29,852 nucleotides of DNA from Calidifontimicrobium sp964618555. GTDB lineage: Bacteria; Pseudomonadota; Gammaproteobacteria; Burkholderiales; Burkholderiaceae_C. Numbering within the stretch: the stretch's first letter is position 1; each line of letters begins with the position of its first letter. Under the pieces are notes generated by a model, which saw only the letters and a program-made list of their open reading frames with translations, did no database searches and was not told the origin of the DNA. Shown here in pieces: positions 16,365 to 24,923 of this stretch. The stretch is from positions 1 to 29,852 of the forward strand of contig CAZUBF010000027.1 in assembly GCA_964618555.1 (NCBI GenBank). The letters are read 5' to 3'. Made by a program: the position numbers and the translations under genes.

Positions 16365-18269
16365 TCACGCCGGCACGCCGAGCGCCACCAGGTGCACGAC
16401 CGACTCGTGCGGCGCGTCGACGCCGGCCAGCGCGGCGATCTCGTCGTCGTAGAACGCGCCGACCCCGCACACGCCCAGCCCGAGCGCGCCGCCGTGCAGG
16501 TACGCGCGCTCGCCGACCAGCCCGGCCTCGACGAAGGCGAGCCGCCAGCCGCGCGCCGCGCCGGCCGGCTCGGCCGCCCAGACGCGCCGGTCGATCGACA
16601 GCACCAGCACCGCGGCGGCGTCGCCGATCACGTCCTGGCCCAGCGCGGCGGCACGCGCGTGCCCGCGCAGCGCGGCGTTCGGCGCCGTGCGCCGCACGAG
16701 CGCGTGGGCCTGCGCGCGGTAGCGCCACGACGCCGCCGGCAGCGACGCGACCGCGAGCGCGAGCACGTCGACGCGCAGTGCGCCCGACATCAGCGCCGGC
16801 GCGCCGGCGCAGCCGGCGAGCAGGCCGGACAAGGTGCGCGGCGGCAGCGCGTCGCTGCGGTAGCGGCGCACCGAGCGCCGCCGCGCAATCGCCGCCAACA
16901 CGTCGAACGCGGGGGCGTCGGGGGCCGGCAACGCATGAGTCTCGCCGCCGCGGTCGCGATCGTGCGCGTCGCCGCCCTGACGCGCCCCCTCCGCCTGCGC
17001 CGGAAGGGGCACGGCACGCCGCAGCGAAGTCGCGCGGTGCACCGCGGCGGTCAGCGCGGGCAGCGCCGCGCTCGGCGCGGCCTGCGCGAGCGGCGGCACG
17101 CGCCAGCCGATGCCCGCCGCGGTGGTGCGCAGCGACCCCCCCGGACGGCGCAACACGGCCAGCGCCAGCACGCCCTCCTCGGCCTCGTCGACGCCGATCG
17201 CCGCGGCCAGTCGGGATTCGTCGAAGTGCCGCTGCAGGTCCACGTCCACGCCGAGCGCATGCGCCGCGACGCGCAGGTTCTCGAGCACGTGGCCGAGGTC
17301 GGCGAGCACGTAGCGGTAGGTGCGGTCGCGGTACTTGTGACCGCTGCGCGCGAACACCGCGGTGGCGACGACCAGCGCCGCCACGCCGTCGGCGGCGTCG
17401 GCATCGACGCCGGCCGCAGCGAAGTCGATCGCGGAGCCGTCGCGCAGCCGCTCGAGCGCGTGCGACGACGCGTCGTGGTGCCACGCCCCGGGCGTCACGC
17501 CGGGCCAGTCGCGCACGAGCACGTACAGCTCGGTGGCAAACAGCGCACCGGCCGACGGCGAGCAGCGCAGGTGCAGCGTGCCGCGCCGCTCGCTGACGCC
17601 GGCGGCGTGCCACAGCAGCGCGCCCAGGGTGCGCTTGTCGAACGCCGCGGCATCCGCGCGGCCCGGTGCGCCCAGCGCCAGCCGCGGCGCCCGGGCGTCG
17701 CGCTTGAACGCCGGCGGCGCGGCGCCCCAGTCGCCGGCGGCACGACGCACGGCCGCGGTGCGCGAGTGCGCCGAGTGGCGGTGGTAGGCATCGACCAGCG
17801 CGAGCGCGGCGTCGGCGGCGGCATCGGCCGCGCCGGCGCGTGCCGACACCCGCAGTTCGGTGCTGCCGTGGCGCAGCCCGACGGCGTAACCCGCCGCGGC
17901 CGCGAGCGCCGCGCCGGCCCAGGCCAGCCAGCCGCGCCGCGGCGCTCGCACCGGTGCGTCGGCCTGCGTCGACGCGCCACGCCGGCGCGTGAGCACGCGC
18001 CAGACCACCGGCAGGTTGAACGCCAGGTGCAGCACCAGCAGCGCCACCGTGGCGTAGCCGAACAGGTAGTGCCAGTCGAACACCGGCAACTGCTGGTTCG
18101 CGACCCAGAAGATGCCCAGCGCCGCGGTGGCGGCGACGTAGGCCAGCAGCAGCAGGCTGACGCCGACGTTGAGCCCGGCGCGCGAGGGCGTGCGCCGGCG
18201 CAGCCACTGCACCACGAGCACGGCGACGGCGAGCAACAGCGGCAGCGCGACCCACCAGGGCTTGGGCAT
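16365..18269 (-). CDS. Membrane-anchored twin SagB/nitroreductase-type protein
   Basis: A 634-residue protein. The N-terminus has four predicted membrane helices (about 5-22, 33-56, 68-88, 113-131). Two histidines, His67 and His81, flank the third helix in a WHYLFGY...LHLAFN pattern like b-type haem segments of cytochrome b561/DUF4405 proteins. Two SagB/nitroreductase FMN domains follow: one at about 195-395, with the family block CSPSAGALFATELYV, and one at about 455-634, starting RRRSVRRYRSDALP. SagB-type enzymes oxidise azolines in peptides, but many relatives have other redox roles. The positive-inside rule (Arg-rich loops 1 and 3) puts both ends outside, so the FMN domains may be periplasmic. 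ATG at 18269 is chosen; GTG at 18293 is an alternative. It is divergent from the E1/TRAP operon. No precursor peptide or cyclase is nearby. Confidence 0.75.
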   Translation of the reverse strand: MPKPWWVALPLLLAVAVLVVQWLRRRTPSRAGLNVGVSLLLLAYVAATAALGIFWVANQQLPVFDWHYLFGYATVALLVLHLAFNLPVVWRVLTRRRGASTQADAPVRAPRRGWLAWAGAALAAAAGYAVGLRHGSTELRVSARAGAADAAADAALALVDAYHRHSAHSRTAAVRRAAGDWGAAPPAFKRDARAPRLALGAPGRADAAAFDKRTLGALLWHAAGVSERRGTLHLRCSPSAGALFATELYVLVRDWPGVTPGAWHHDASSHALERLRDGSAIDFAAAGVDADAADGVAALVVATAVFARSGHKYRDRTYRYVLADLGHVLENLRVAAHALGVDVDLQRHFDESRLAAAIGVDEAEEGVLALAVLRRPGGSLRTTAAGIGWRVPPLAQAAPSAALPALTAAVHRATSLRRAVPLPAQAEGARQGGDAHDRDRGGETHALPAPDAPAFDVLAAIARRRSVRRYRSDALPPRTLSGLLAGCAGAPALMSGALRVDVLALAVASLPAASWRYRAQAHALVRRTAPNAALRGHARAAALGQDVIGDAAAVLVLSIDRRVWAAEPAGAARGWRLAFVEAGLVGERAYLHGGALGLGVCGVGAFYDDEIAALAGVDAPHESVVHLVALGVPA

Positions 18270-18280
18270 GGCGGCGAGCT

Positions 18281-18309
18281 TATGCCGGCGCACGCGCCCC
18301 GCCTACAAT
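18281..18309 (+). promoter_or_regulatory. Candidate sigma-70 promoter for the E1/TRAP operon
   Basis: TACAAT at 18304-18309 is a good -10 element. It is preceded 17 bases earlier by TATGCC at 18281, a poor -35 box. It lies 40 bases before the TTG start of the E1 alpha gene, and the DNA between SagB-like and E1 alpha genes is only 79 bases. The -10 is convincing; the -35 is weak, so an activator may be involved. Confidence 0.5.
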
Positions 18310-18348
18310 CCGCCGCTTTTCCGACCCTGACTGGAGACAGGAGCAGCG

Positions 18349-19365
18349 TTGACCGAGGATCACCAGCGGCTGGCGGCGCTGTACCGCACGATGGTGCGCA
18401 TCCGCCGCTTCGAGAACGCCGCCGAAGCCGCCAGCCAGGGCGGCGTCAGCGCCTACGGGAAGTCCGCCGACGGCAGCGCCAAGGTGCGCGGGCCGCTGCA
18501 CCTGTCCACCGGGCAGGAAGCGGTGCCGGCCGGCACGTGCGCGCATCTGCGGCGCGACGACTTCCTCACGTCCACGCACCGCGGCCACGGCCACACGCTG
18601 GCCAAGGGCGCCGACATGGGCCGCATGATGGCCGAGCTGTTCGGCAAGGCCACCGGCTTCAACGGCGGCAAGGGCGGCTCGATGCACATCGCCGACTTCT
18701 CGGTCGGCATGCTCGGCGCCAACGGCGTGGTCGCCGCCGGACTGCCGATCGCCGTCGGCGCCGCGCACGCACAGAAGCTGCAGCGGCGCGACGCGATCAC
18801 CGCCTGTTTCTTCGGCGACGGCGCGATCAACCGCGGCCCCTTCCTCGAGGCGCTGAACTGGGCGCGTGTGTTCGCGCTGCCGGTGCTGTTCGTCTGCGAG
18901 GACAACCGCTGGAGCGCCACCACCGCCAGCGGCCCGATGACCGCCGGCGAAGGCGCCGCCGCGCGTGCCGCGGCGCTGGGCATCGCCGCCGAGCAGGTCG
19001 ACGGCAACGACGTGCTCGCGGTGCACGCGGCCGCCGGCCGGCTGGTCGATGCGGTGCGCCGTGGCGCCGGCCCGCGCCTGCTGCACGCCGTCACCTACCG
19101 CGTCAAGGGCCACGTGTCGGTGGACCCGGCGGCCTACCGCGACCCGGCCGAACTCGCCGCTGCGCTGCAGCGCGACCCCATCGCCCGCGCCCGCGCCGCG
19201 TACCTGGCGCTGCCCGGCGCGCAGGCCGCGACGCTCGACGTCATCGACGCCGCGGCCGACGCCGAGGTGGCCGCCGCGCTGGCCGCCGCCGAGGCCGCAC
19301 CGTGGCCCGAGGCGTCGGCCGCGTTCACCGACGTGCAGTCCACCGGCGCAGGGGTGTGGACATGA
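18349..19365 (+). CDS. 2-oxoacid dehydrogenase E1 component, alpha subunit
   Basis: A 338-residue thiamine diphosphate enzyme subunit of the pyruvate/acetoin/branched-chain E1 alpha family. It has RGPLHLSTGQEAV (48-60), the THRGHGH loop (76-82) and the ThDP motif GDG at 156-158 with Asn186 about 28 residues on, in the usual FVCEDN setting. With the beta subunit it should decarboxylate a 2-oxoacid, or cleave acetoin, and pass the acyl unit to a lipoyl E2. TTG at 18349 is chosen because AGGAG lies six bases before it and the protein then starts in line with the family. The next Met, 15 codons on, would cut the first helix. The stop overlaps the beta subunit start (ATGA). No E2 or E3 gene is in the window, so the substrate remains open. 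Confidence 0.9.
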   Translation: MTEDHQRLAALYRTMVRIRRFENAAEAASQGGVSAYGKSADGSAKVRGPLHLSTGQEAVPAGTCAHLRRDDFLTSTHRGHGHTLAKGADMGRMMAELFGKATGFNGGKGGSMHIADFSVGMLGANGVVAAGLPIAVGAAHAQKLQRRDAITACFFGDGAINRGPFLEALNWARVFALPVLFVCEDNRWSATTASGPMTAGEGAAARAAALGIAAEQVDGNDVLAVHAAAGRLVDAVRRGAGPRLLHAVTYRVKGHVSVDPAAYRDPAELAAALQRDPIARARAAYLALPGAQAATLDVIDAAADAEVAAALAAAEAAPWPEASAAFTDVQSTGAGVWT

Positions 19366-20327
19366 GCGCGACGGTGACGATGAGCTACGCCGAGGCGGCG
19401 GTGGCGGCGTTGGCGCACGAGATGGAAGCCGACCCGGCCGTGGTCGTGCTCGGCGAGGACGTCGGCCGCGGCGGCATCTTCGGCCAGTACAAGGGGCTGC
19501 AGGCGCGCTTCGGCGCGCAGCGCGTGATCGACACGCCGATCAGCGAGGCCGCGATCCTGGGCGCCGGCGTGGGCATGGCGCTGGCCGGGCTGCGCCCGGT
19601 GGTCGAGATGCGCGTCGTCGACTTCGCGCTGTGCGGCATGGACGAACTGGTCAACCAGGCCGCGAAGAACCGCTTCATGTTCGGTGGCCAGGGGCGCGTG
19701 CCGATGGTCGTGCGCATGCCCACCGGCATCTGGGACGCGTCGGCGGCGCAGCACTCGCAGAGCCTCGAAGCCTGGTTCGCGCACCTGCCGGGCGTGGTCG
19801 TCGTCGCGCCGGCCACGCCGCAGGACAACCACAGCCTGCTGCGCGCCGCGCTGGCCTGCGGCGACCCGGTGGTCTACCTCGAGCACAAGACGCTGTGGGG
19901 CGCGACCGGCGAGGTCGACCCGTCGCGTCCGGCCACGCTCGGCCGCGCGCGCGTGCTGCGCGCCGGCCGCGACCTGACGCTGGTCAGCTGGAGCCGCCAG
20001 CTGCAGGCCTGCGCCGAGGCCTGCGACGCGCTGGCGGCCGAGGGCGTGGAGGTCGAGCTGATCGACCTGGCGACGATCTGGCCCTGGGACCGCGAGACGG
20101 TGCTGGCCAGCTGCGCGCGCACCGGGCGGCTGCTGGTGGTGCACGAGGCGGTGCAGGCCGCCGGCTTCGGCGCCGAGATCGCGGCCACCGCGGCCGAGGC
20201 CGTCGGCTGCCGGGTGCGGCGCCTGGGCGCGCCGCGCATCCCGGTGGGCTACGCGCCGGTGCTCGAGGCGCAGTCGCGCATCGGCGCCGCCGACATCGCC
20301 GCCGCGGTGCGCGCCGCGCTGGGTTGA
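19362..20327 (+). CDS. 2-oxoacid dehydrogenase E1 component, beta subunit
   Basis: A 321-residue E1 beta subunit. It opens with MSYAEAAVAALAHEME and GEDVGRGGIFGQYKGL, has the ThDP-activating Glu62 in TPISEAAILGAGVGMALAG, and ends in a transketolase C-terminal domain (about 195-315). It forms an alpha2beta2 heterotetramer with the product of the overlapping upstream gene; the four-base ATGA overlap implies coupled translation and equal amounts. The KNRFMFGGQ segment after CGMDELVNQAA is typical of acetoin dehydrogenase and pyruvate/branched-chain E1 beta alike, so the substrate cannot be decided from it. The first TRAP gene starts 16 bases after its stop, which suggests the transporter brings in the substrate or a precursor. 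Confidence 0.9.
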   Translation: MSATVTMSYAEAAVAALAHEMEADPAVVVLGEDVGRGGIFGQYKGLQARFGAQRVIDTPISEAAILGAGVGMALAGLRPVVEMRVVDFALCGMDELVNQAAKNRFMFGGQGRVPMVVRMPTGIWDASAAQHSQSLEAWFAHLPGVVVVAPATPQDNHSLLRAALACGDPVVYLEHKTLWGATGEVDPSRPATLGRARVLRAGRDLTLVSWSRQLQACAEACDALAAEGVEVELIDLATIWPWDRETVLASCARTGRLLVVHEAVQAAGFGAEIAATAAEAVGCRVRRLGAPRIPVGYAPVLEAQSRIGAADIAAAVRAALG

Positions 20328-20343
20328 CCGCGGCGCACCGCCC

Positions 20344-20901
20344 ATGTCGTCGCCGCCCGAGACGCCCGACCCCGCCAGCCCCGACGCCCGGGTGGCCGTG
20401 CCGCTGAAGGTCGAGGACTGGCTCACCGTCGTCGTGATGGCGGCGCTGGCGCTGATCACCTTCGCCAACGTGCTGGTGCGCTACTTCACCAATCAGTCGT
20501 TCGCGTGGACCGAGGAGATCTCGATCTTTCTGATGATCGTGCTGGCGCTGGTGGCCGGCTCGGCGGCAGTGGCGCGCAACCGGCACATCCGCATCGAGGC
20601 CTTCGCCGAGCGCGGCGACGCGGCGCGGCGGCGCAAGCTGGCGCGCTTCGGCGCGCTGATGGTGGCGCTGCTGTTCGCGCTGCTGGCGGTGCTCAGCGCG
20701 CGGCTGGTGTGGGACCACATCCGCTGGGACGAAACCTCGCCGGGCATCGGCGTGCCGCAGTGGTGGTATTCGATCTGGCTGCCGGTGCTCAGCGTCGCCA
20801 TCGCCGGCCGCGCGCTCGGGCTGTTCGTGCGCGCCGGCCGCGCGCCGCCGGCCGCCACGCCGGTGCAACCCGCGGACCCCGGCGCGGAGGCACCGCGGTG
20901 A
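20344..20901 (+). CDS. TRAP transporter small membrane subunit (DctQ type)
   Basis: A 185-residue inner-membrane protein with four predicted helices (about 26-44, 57-76, 98-117, 138-158). The WTEEISIFLMIVLALVAGSA and RIEAFAER segments are typical of DctQ. It pairs with the large subunit to form the sodium-driven TRAP translocator. It begins 16 bases after E1 beta without a clear ribosome site. Its stop overlaps the next gene's GTG start (GTGA). Confidence 0.88.
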   Translation: MSSPPETPDPASPDARVAVPLKVEDWLTVVVMAALALITFANVLVRYFTNQSFAWTEEISIFLMIVLALVAGSAAVARNRHIRIEAFAERGDAARRRKLARFGALMVALLFALLAVLSARLVWDHIRWDETSPGIGVPQWWYSIWLPVLSVAIAGRALGLFVRAGRAPPAATPVQPADPGAEAPR

Positions 20902-22196
20902 TCGGCACGCTGCTGTTCGCCGCCTTCGTCGCGCTGATGCTCGCCGGCGTGCCGATCGGCGCCGCGCTGGGGCTGGCCGGCGCGGCGGCGATCGCGCTGG
21001 CCAACGCCGACACGCAGTGGTTCGGGCTGATGGCGGTGCCGCAGAACTTCTACGCCGGCCTGGGCAAGTACCCGCTGCTGGCGATCCCGATGTTCGTGCT
21101 GGTGGGCACCATCTTCGAGCGCTCGGGCGTCGCGCTGCGGCTGGTCAACTTCGCCACCGCGATCGTCGGCCGCGGCCCCGGCATGCTGCCGCTGGTGGCC
21201 ATCGCGGTGGCGATGTTCCTGGGTGGCATCTCGGGCTCGGGGCCGGCCACCGCGGCCGCGGTGGGCGGCGTGATGATCGCCGCGATGGCACGCGCCGGCT
21301 ACCCGGCGCCCTACTCGGCCAGCGTGGTCGGCGCCGCGGCGGCCACCGACATCCTGATCCCGCCGTCGATCGCCTTCATCGTCTACTCGGTGCTGGTGCC
21401 CGCGGCGTCGGTGCCGGCGCTGTTCGCCGCCGGCCTGGTGCCCGGCGTGCTGGTCGGCGTGGCGCTGATCGTGCCGGCGGTGTGGCTGGCCCGCCGCCAC
21501 CGCATGGGCCAGCTCGAAGCGTCGCTGCCGCGCCCGCCGTTCTGGGCCAGCCTGCGCCAGGCCAGCTGGGGCCTGTTCGCGCCGGTGCTCATCCTCGGCG
21601 GCATGCGCGCCGGCTGGTTCACGCCCACCGAGGCCGCCGTGGTGGCGGTGTTCTACGGGCTGTTCGTCGGCATGGTGGTGCATCGCACGATAGGCTGGCG
21701 CGACCTGTTCGCCATCCTGCGCGACGCCGGCGAACTGTCGGCGGTGATCCTGATCGTGGTCGCGCTGGCCGGCATCTTCGCGTACTCGCTGTCGACGCTG
21801 GGGCTGATCGACCCGGTCACGCGGGCGATCGTGTCCTCGGGCCTGGGCGAGTACGGCGTGCTCGCGCTGCTGGTGCTGCTGCTGATCGCGGTGGGCATGG
21901 TGCTCGACGGCGTGTCGATCTTCCTGATCTTCATCCCGCTGCTGATGCCGGTGGCCACGGCCTACCAGTGGGACCCGGTGTGGTTCGGCGTGCTGCTGAC
22001 GCTGATGGTCGCCATCGGCCAGGTCACGCCGCCGATCGCCGTGAACCTGATGGTGTCGTGCCGCATCGCCGGCGTGCGCATCGAGGACACGCTGCGCTGG
22101 GTGTGGTGGCTGGTGGCTTCGCTGCTGGCCGTCCTGCTGCTGGTGATCGCCTTCCCCGGGCTCGCGCTGTGGTTGCCGCGCGCGCTCGGCTACTGA
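20898..22196 (+). CDS. TRAP transporter large membrane subunit (DctM type)
   Basis: A 432-residue inner-membrane protein of the DctM family. It has about twelve hydrophobic segments, the GTIFERSGVALRL block and the FLGGISGSGPATAAAVGGVM signature that forms part of the sodium and substrate site, repeated in the second half as the GQVTPPIAVNLMV motif. It moves the substrate delivered by the periplasmic binding protein using a sodium gradient. GTG at 20898 is the start: GGAGG lies eight bases before it and the codon overlaps the DctQ stop. The binding-protein gene follows 28 bases on. Confidence 0.93.
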   Translation: MIGTLLFAAFVALMLAGVPIGAALGLAGAAAIALANADTQWFGLMAVPQNFYAGLGKYPLLAIPMFVLVGTIFERSGVALRLVNFATAIVGRGPGMLPLVAIAVAMFLGGISGSGPATAAAVGGVMIAAMARAGYPAPYSASVVGAAAATDILIPPSIAFIVYSVLVPAASVPALFAAGLVPGVLVGVALIVPAVWLARRHRMGQLEASLPRPPFWASLRQASWGLFAPVLILGGMRAGWFTPTEAAVVAVFYGLFVGMVVHRTIGWRDLFAILRDAGELSAVILIVVALAGIFAYSLSTLGLIDPVTRAIVSSGLGEYGVLALLVLLLIAVGMVLDGVSIFLIFIPLLMPVATAYQWDPVWFGVLLTLMVAIGQVTPPIAVNLMVSCRIAGVRIEDTLRWVWWLVASLLAVLLLVIAFPGLALWLPRALGY

Positions 22197-22224
22197 CCCG
22201 TCCCGCAACCCGAGGAGACCGACG

Positions 22225-23262
22225 ATGCTCAAGCGTTCCTTCCTGAAGACCACCCTGGCCGCCGCCGCGCTGGCCGCCACCGGCGTCGCGCACGCGCAGG
22301 CGCCGCTGCCACCGGGCTACAAGGCCGAGTACAAGATGTCGCTGGTGGTGCCACCGTCGTTCCCCTGGGGCAAGGGCGGCGAGATCTGGGCCAACCTGGT
22401 GAAGGAGCGCACGCAGGGGCGCATCAACATCAAGCTCTACCCCGGCGTGTCGCTGGTGCAGGGCGACCAGACGCGCGAGTTCACCGCGATCCGTCAGGGT
22501 GTGATCGACATGGCCATCGGCTCGACGATCAACTGGTCGCCGCAGATCAAGGAGCTGAACCTGTTCTCGTTGCCGTTCCTGATGCCCGACTACAAGGCCA
22601 TCGACGCGCTGACGCAGGGCGAAGTCGGCAAGCAGATCTTCGCCATCGTCGACAAGGCGGGCGCGCTGCCGCTGGCCTGGGGCGAGAACGGCTACCGCGA
22701 GCTGACCAACTCGAAGCGCGCGGTGCGCACGCCCGACGACCTGAAGGGGCTGAAGATCCGCATCGTCGGCTCGCCGCTGTTCATCGACACCTTCACCGCG
22801 CTGGGTGCGAACCCGACGCAGATGAGCTGGGCCGACGCACAGCCGGCGTTCGCCAGCGGCGCGGTCGACGGGCAGGAGAACCCGATGTCGATCTTCACCG
22901 CGGCCAAGCTGCACAACGTCGGGCAGAAGCACGTCACGATGTGGGGCTACGTCGCCGACCCGCTGATCTTCGTCGTCAACAAGGACGTCTGGGCCAGTTG
23001 GACGCCGGCCGACCAGCAGATCGTGCGCCAGGCGGCGATCGACGCCGGCAAGGAGGAGATCGCGATCGCGCGCAAGGGGCTGGCCGAAGCCGACAAGCCG
23101 CTGCTCAAGGAGATCGCGGCGATGGGCGTGACCGTCACGCAGCTCACGCCGGGCGAGCGCGAGGCCTTCGTCAAGGCCACGCGCCCCGTCTACGACAAGT
23201 GGAAGGCGCAGATCGGCGCCGGCCTGGTCGAGGCGGCCGAGAAGGCGATCGCCGCGCGCTGA
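22225..23262 (+). CDS. TRAP transporter periplasmic binding protein (DctP type)
   Basis: A 345-residue secreted protein with a clean signal peptide ending AHA at about 22-24. The mature part has the DctP landmarks: the GGEIWANLVKERTQGRINIKLYPG opening region, the DDLKGLKIRIVGSPLFIDTF block with the Arg that grips the substrate carboxylate, and the SGAVDGQENP turn. The family binds small organic acids, including 2-oxoacids. Linkage to E1 genes suggests a 2-oxoacid or a compound converted to one. Gene order Q-M-P with P last, and GAGGAG before the ATG, indicate high expression. A strong terminator follows 22 bases after the stop. Confidence 0.93.
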   Translation: MLKRSFLKTTLAAAALAATGVAHAQAPLPPGYKAEYKMSLVVPPSFPWGKGGEIWANLVKERTQGRINIKLYPGVSLVQGDQTREFTAIRQGVIDMAIGSTINWSPQIKELNLFSLPFLMPDYKAIDALTQGEVGKQIFAIVDKAGALPLAWGENGYRELTNSKRAVRTPDDLKGLKIRIVGSPLFIDTFTALGANPTQMSWADAQPAFASGAVDGQENPMSIFTAAKLHNVGQKHVTMWGYVADPLIFVVNKDVWASWTPADQQIVRQAAIDAGKEEIAIARKGLAEADKPLLKEIAAMGVTVTQLTPGEREAFVKATRPVYDKWKAQIGAGLVEAAEKAIAAR

Positions 23263-23284
23263 AGCGGCAGCGCAACGCGTGCCG

Positions 23285-23308
23285 AAGGGCCTCCCGCGGG
23301 AGGCCCTT
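23285..23308 (+). terminator. Hairpin terminator between DctP and the convergent amidase
   Basis: AAGGGCCTCCC and GGGAGGCCCTT form a perfect 11-base inverted repeat around a GC centre. The plus-strand stem ends in CTT and is followed by GTCGTGG, so the U tract is short. It sits between two convergent stops (23262 and 23333) and could end transcription from both sides. Confidence 0.8.
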
Positions 23309-23332
23309 GTCGTGGCCGCGCCCGCGGTGCGC

Positions 23333-24847
23333 CTACACCGGCGCGGCGAAGGCCCGGCTGCCCGGGATGCCCTCGGGCACCGGCGGGTGCGTGACGATGG
23401 ACTTCAGCTCGGGGCGCGGCGTGCGCAGGGCCTGCAGGTCGGGCACGGCACGCGCGGTGGCCGCATCGGCGGCCAGCACGCGTTCGAGCGCGTGCGCCTG
23501 CGCCAGCAGTGCGGCGTCGCCGCGCAGCCGGCCGATCAGCTGCAGGCCGAACGGCAACCCCTGCTCGTCGCGGCCGCTGGGCAGCGACAGCGCCGGGTGC
23601 GTCGACAGCGTGACGCCGTAACAGGGCGCCAGCCAGCGGTAGTAGTTGGCCATGCGCCGGCCGTCGACGACCTCGGCGTACAGCTCGCTCCACGGGAACG
23701 GCGACACCGGCAGCACCGGCGCGACGATCAGGTCGACGCGCTCGAGCGCCTGCGCGAAGCCGCGTGCGATGCGCGTCTGCACCGCGTGCGCCTTCGCGCG
23801 GTCGGTCATCGTCACCGCGCGCGCGAGTTCGAGGTTGGCGCGCAGGTTCGGGCCCAGCGCCGCCGGGTCGACGTCGGCGAAGCCGGCGAGGAAGGCCTCG
23901 GCGCGCGCCACGTCGAACGCGAAGTCGGCGTCGGCCATGTCCACCGACACCGGCTCGACCGACGCCACATGCGGCGCGAGGGCCGCCAGGCGCGCGCGCA
24001 GCACGCGGCGCATCGCCGGGTCGACGGCGGCGAAACCGAAGTCCTCGCTGAAGCCCAGGCGCAGCCGCGCCGCGTCGACCTCGCGCAGCGGCCAGATCGA
24101 CGCCGGGTCGACGTCGAACGACAGCGGATCGTGGCGGTCCAGGCCGACGCAGGCCGACAGCATCAGCGCCGCGTCGGCGACGGTGCGCGCCATCGGCCCG
24201 AGCACCGGCAGCGGCGACCAGCCCAGCGCGCGCGCGCGGTTGGCCACCAGCCCCGGGCTGGTGCGCAGCCCGACCACCCCGCACCATGCCGCGGGGATGC
24301 GCAGCGAACCGCCGGTGTCCGACCCGGTGGCCAGCGGCAGCATCCCGGTGGCCAGCGCCGCGGCGCTGCCGCCCGACGAGCCGCCGGCGTTGAGCCGCGG
24401 GTCGAAGGGGTTGCCGGTGGCGCCCCACACCGCGTTGCGCGTGTTGGCGCCGGCGCCGAGGTCGGGCGTGTTGGTCTTGCAGGCGACGATCGCGCCGGCC
24501 GCGCGCAGCCGCGCGACCAGGCCGTGGTCCCGCGCCGGCACGTAGCCGCGCATCGCGACGTTGCCGCAGGTGGTCAGCAGGCCGGCGGTGTCGAGCAGGT
24601 CCTTCACGCCCAGCGGCAGGCCGTGCAGCGGCGCCAGCGCGTCGCCGCGTGTCACCGCGGCCTCGGCGTCGCGCGCCGCGGCCAGCGCGCGGTCGAAGTC
24701 GGTGGCGCAGACCGCGTTGACGCCCGGGTTCAGCGCCTCGATGCGCGCGATGCACGCGTGCATCAGCTCCACCGGCGACAGCGCGCGGCGGCCGATCAGC
24801 CGTCGCATCTCGACGGCGCTCAGGTCCAGGATCTCGTCGGGGTTCAT
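23333..24847 (-). CDS. Amidase signature family hydrolase
   Basis: A 504-residue amidase with the full Ser-cisSer-Lys triad: Lys82 in GVKDLLDTAG, cis-Ser157 in GGSSGGS and nucleophile Ser181 in GSDTGGSLRIP. The 24-residue spacing between the two serines equals that of known members. The length is normal and there is no signal peptide. The family hydrolyses amides, from indoleacetamide and aryl amides to glutamyl-tRNA. This one lacks gatB/gatC neighbours, so it is a catabolic-type amidase. ATG at 24847 (MNPDEILDLS) matches the usual start. On the minus strand, TAGAGT about 50 bases upstream may be a -10 box. It is convergent with the TRAP operon, so a shared pathway is not implied. Confidence 0.92.
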   Translation of the reverse strand: MNPDEILDLSAVEMRRLIGRRALSPVELMHACIARIEALNPGVNAVCATDFDRALAAARDAEAAVTRGDALAPLHGLPLGVKDLLDTAGLLTTCGNVAMRGYVPARDHGLVARLRAAGAIVACKTNTPDLGAGANTRNAVWGATGNPFDPRLNAGGSSGGSAAALATGMLPLATGSDTGGSLRIPAAWCGVVGLRTSPGLVANRARALGWSPLPVLGPMARTVADAALMLSACVGLDRHDPLSFDVDPASIWPLREVDAARLRLGFSEDFGFAAVDPAMRRVLRARLAALAPHVASVEPVSVDMADADFAFDVARAEAFLAGFADVDPAALGPNLRANLELARAVTMTDRAKAHAVQTRIARGFAQALERVDLIVAPVLPVSPFPWSELYAEVVDGRRMANYYRWLAPCYGVTLSTHPALSLPSGRDEQGLPFGLQLIGRLRGDAALLAQAHALERVLAADAATARAVPDLQALRTPRPELKSIVTHPPVPEGIPGSRAFAAPV

Positions 24848-24923
24848 CGCATCGCGGAGCGCACGCCCACCGGCGCGCGGCATGGGCTGGGGCGCGGGCA
24901 CTCTACCCCAGCGCCGGCCGCCG

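Noticed and set aside
16365..18269. SagB-like gene as part of a thiazole/oxazole-modified peptide cluster
   Set aside because: No cyclodehydratase, YcaO protein or short precursor peptide is found on either side; neighbours are GYD and E1/TRAP genes.
15609..19361. Very long in-frame extension upstream of the E1 beta start
   Set aside because: It crosses the SagB-like and E1 alpha genes in a wrong frame and is Arg/Ala-rich nonsense. The true E1 beta start is the ATG overlapping the E1 alpha stop.
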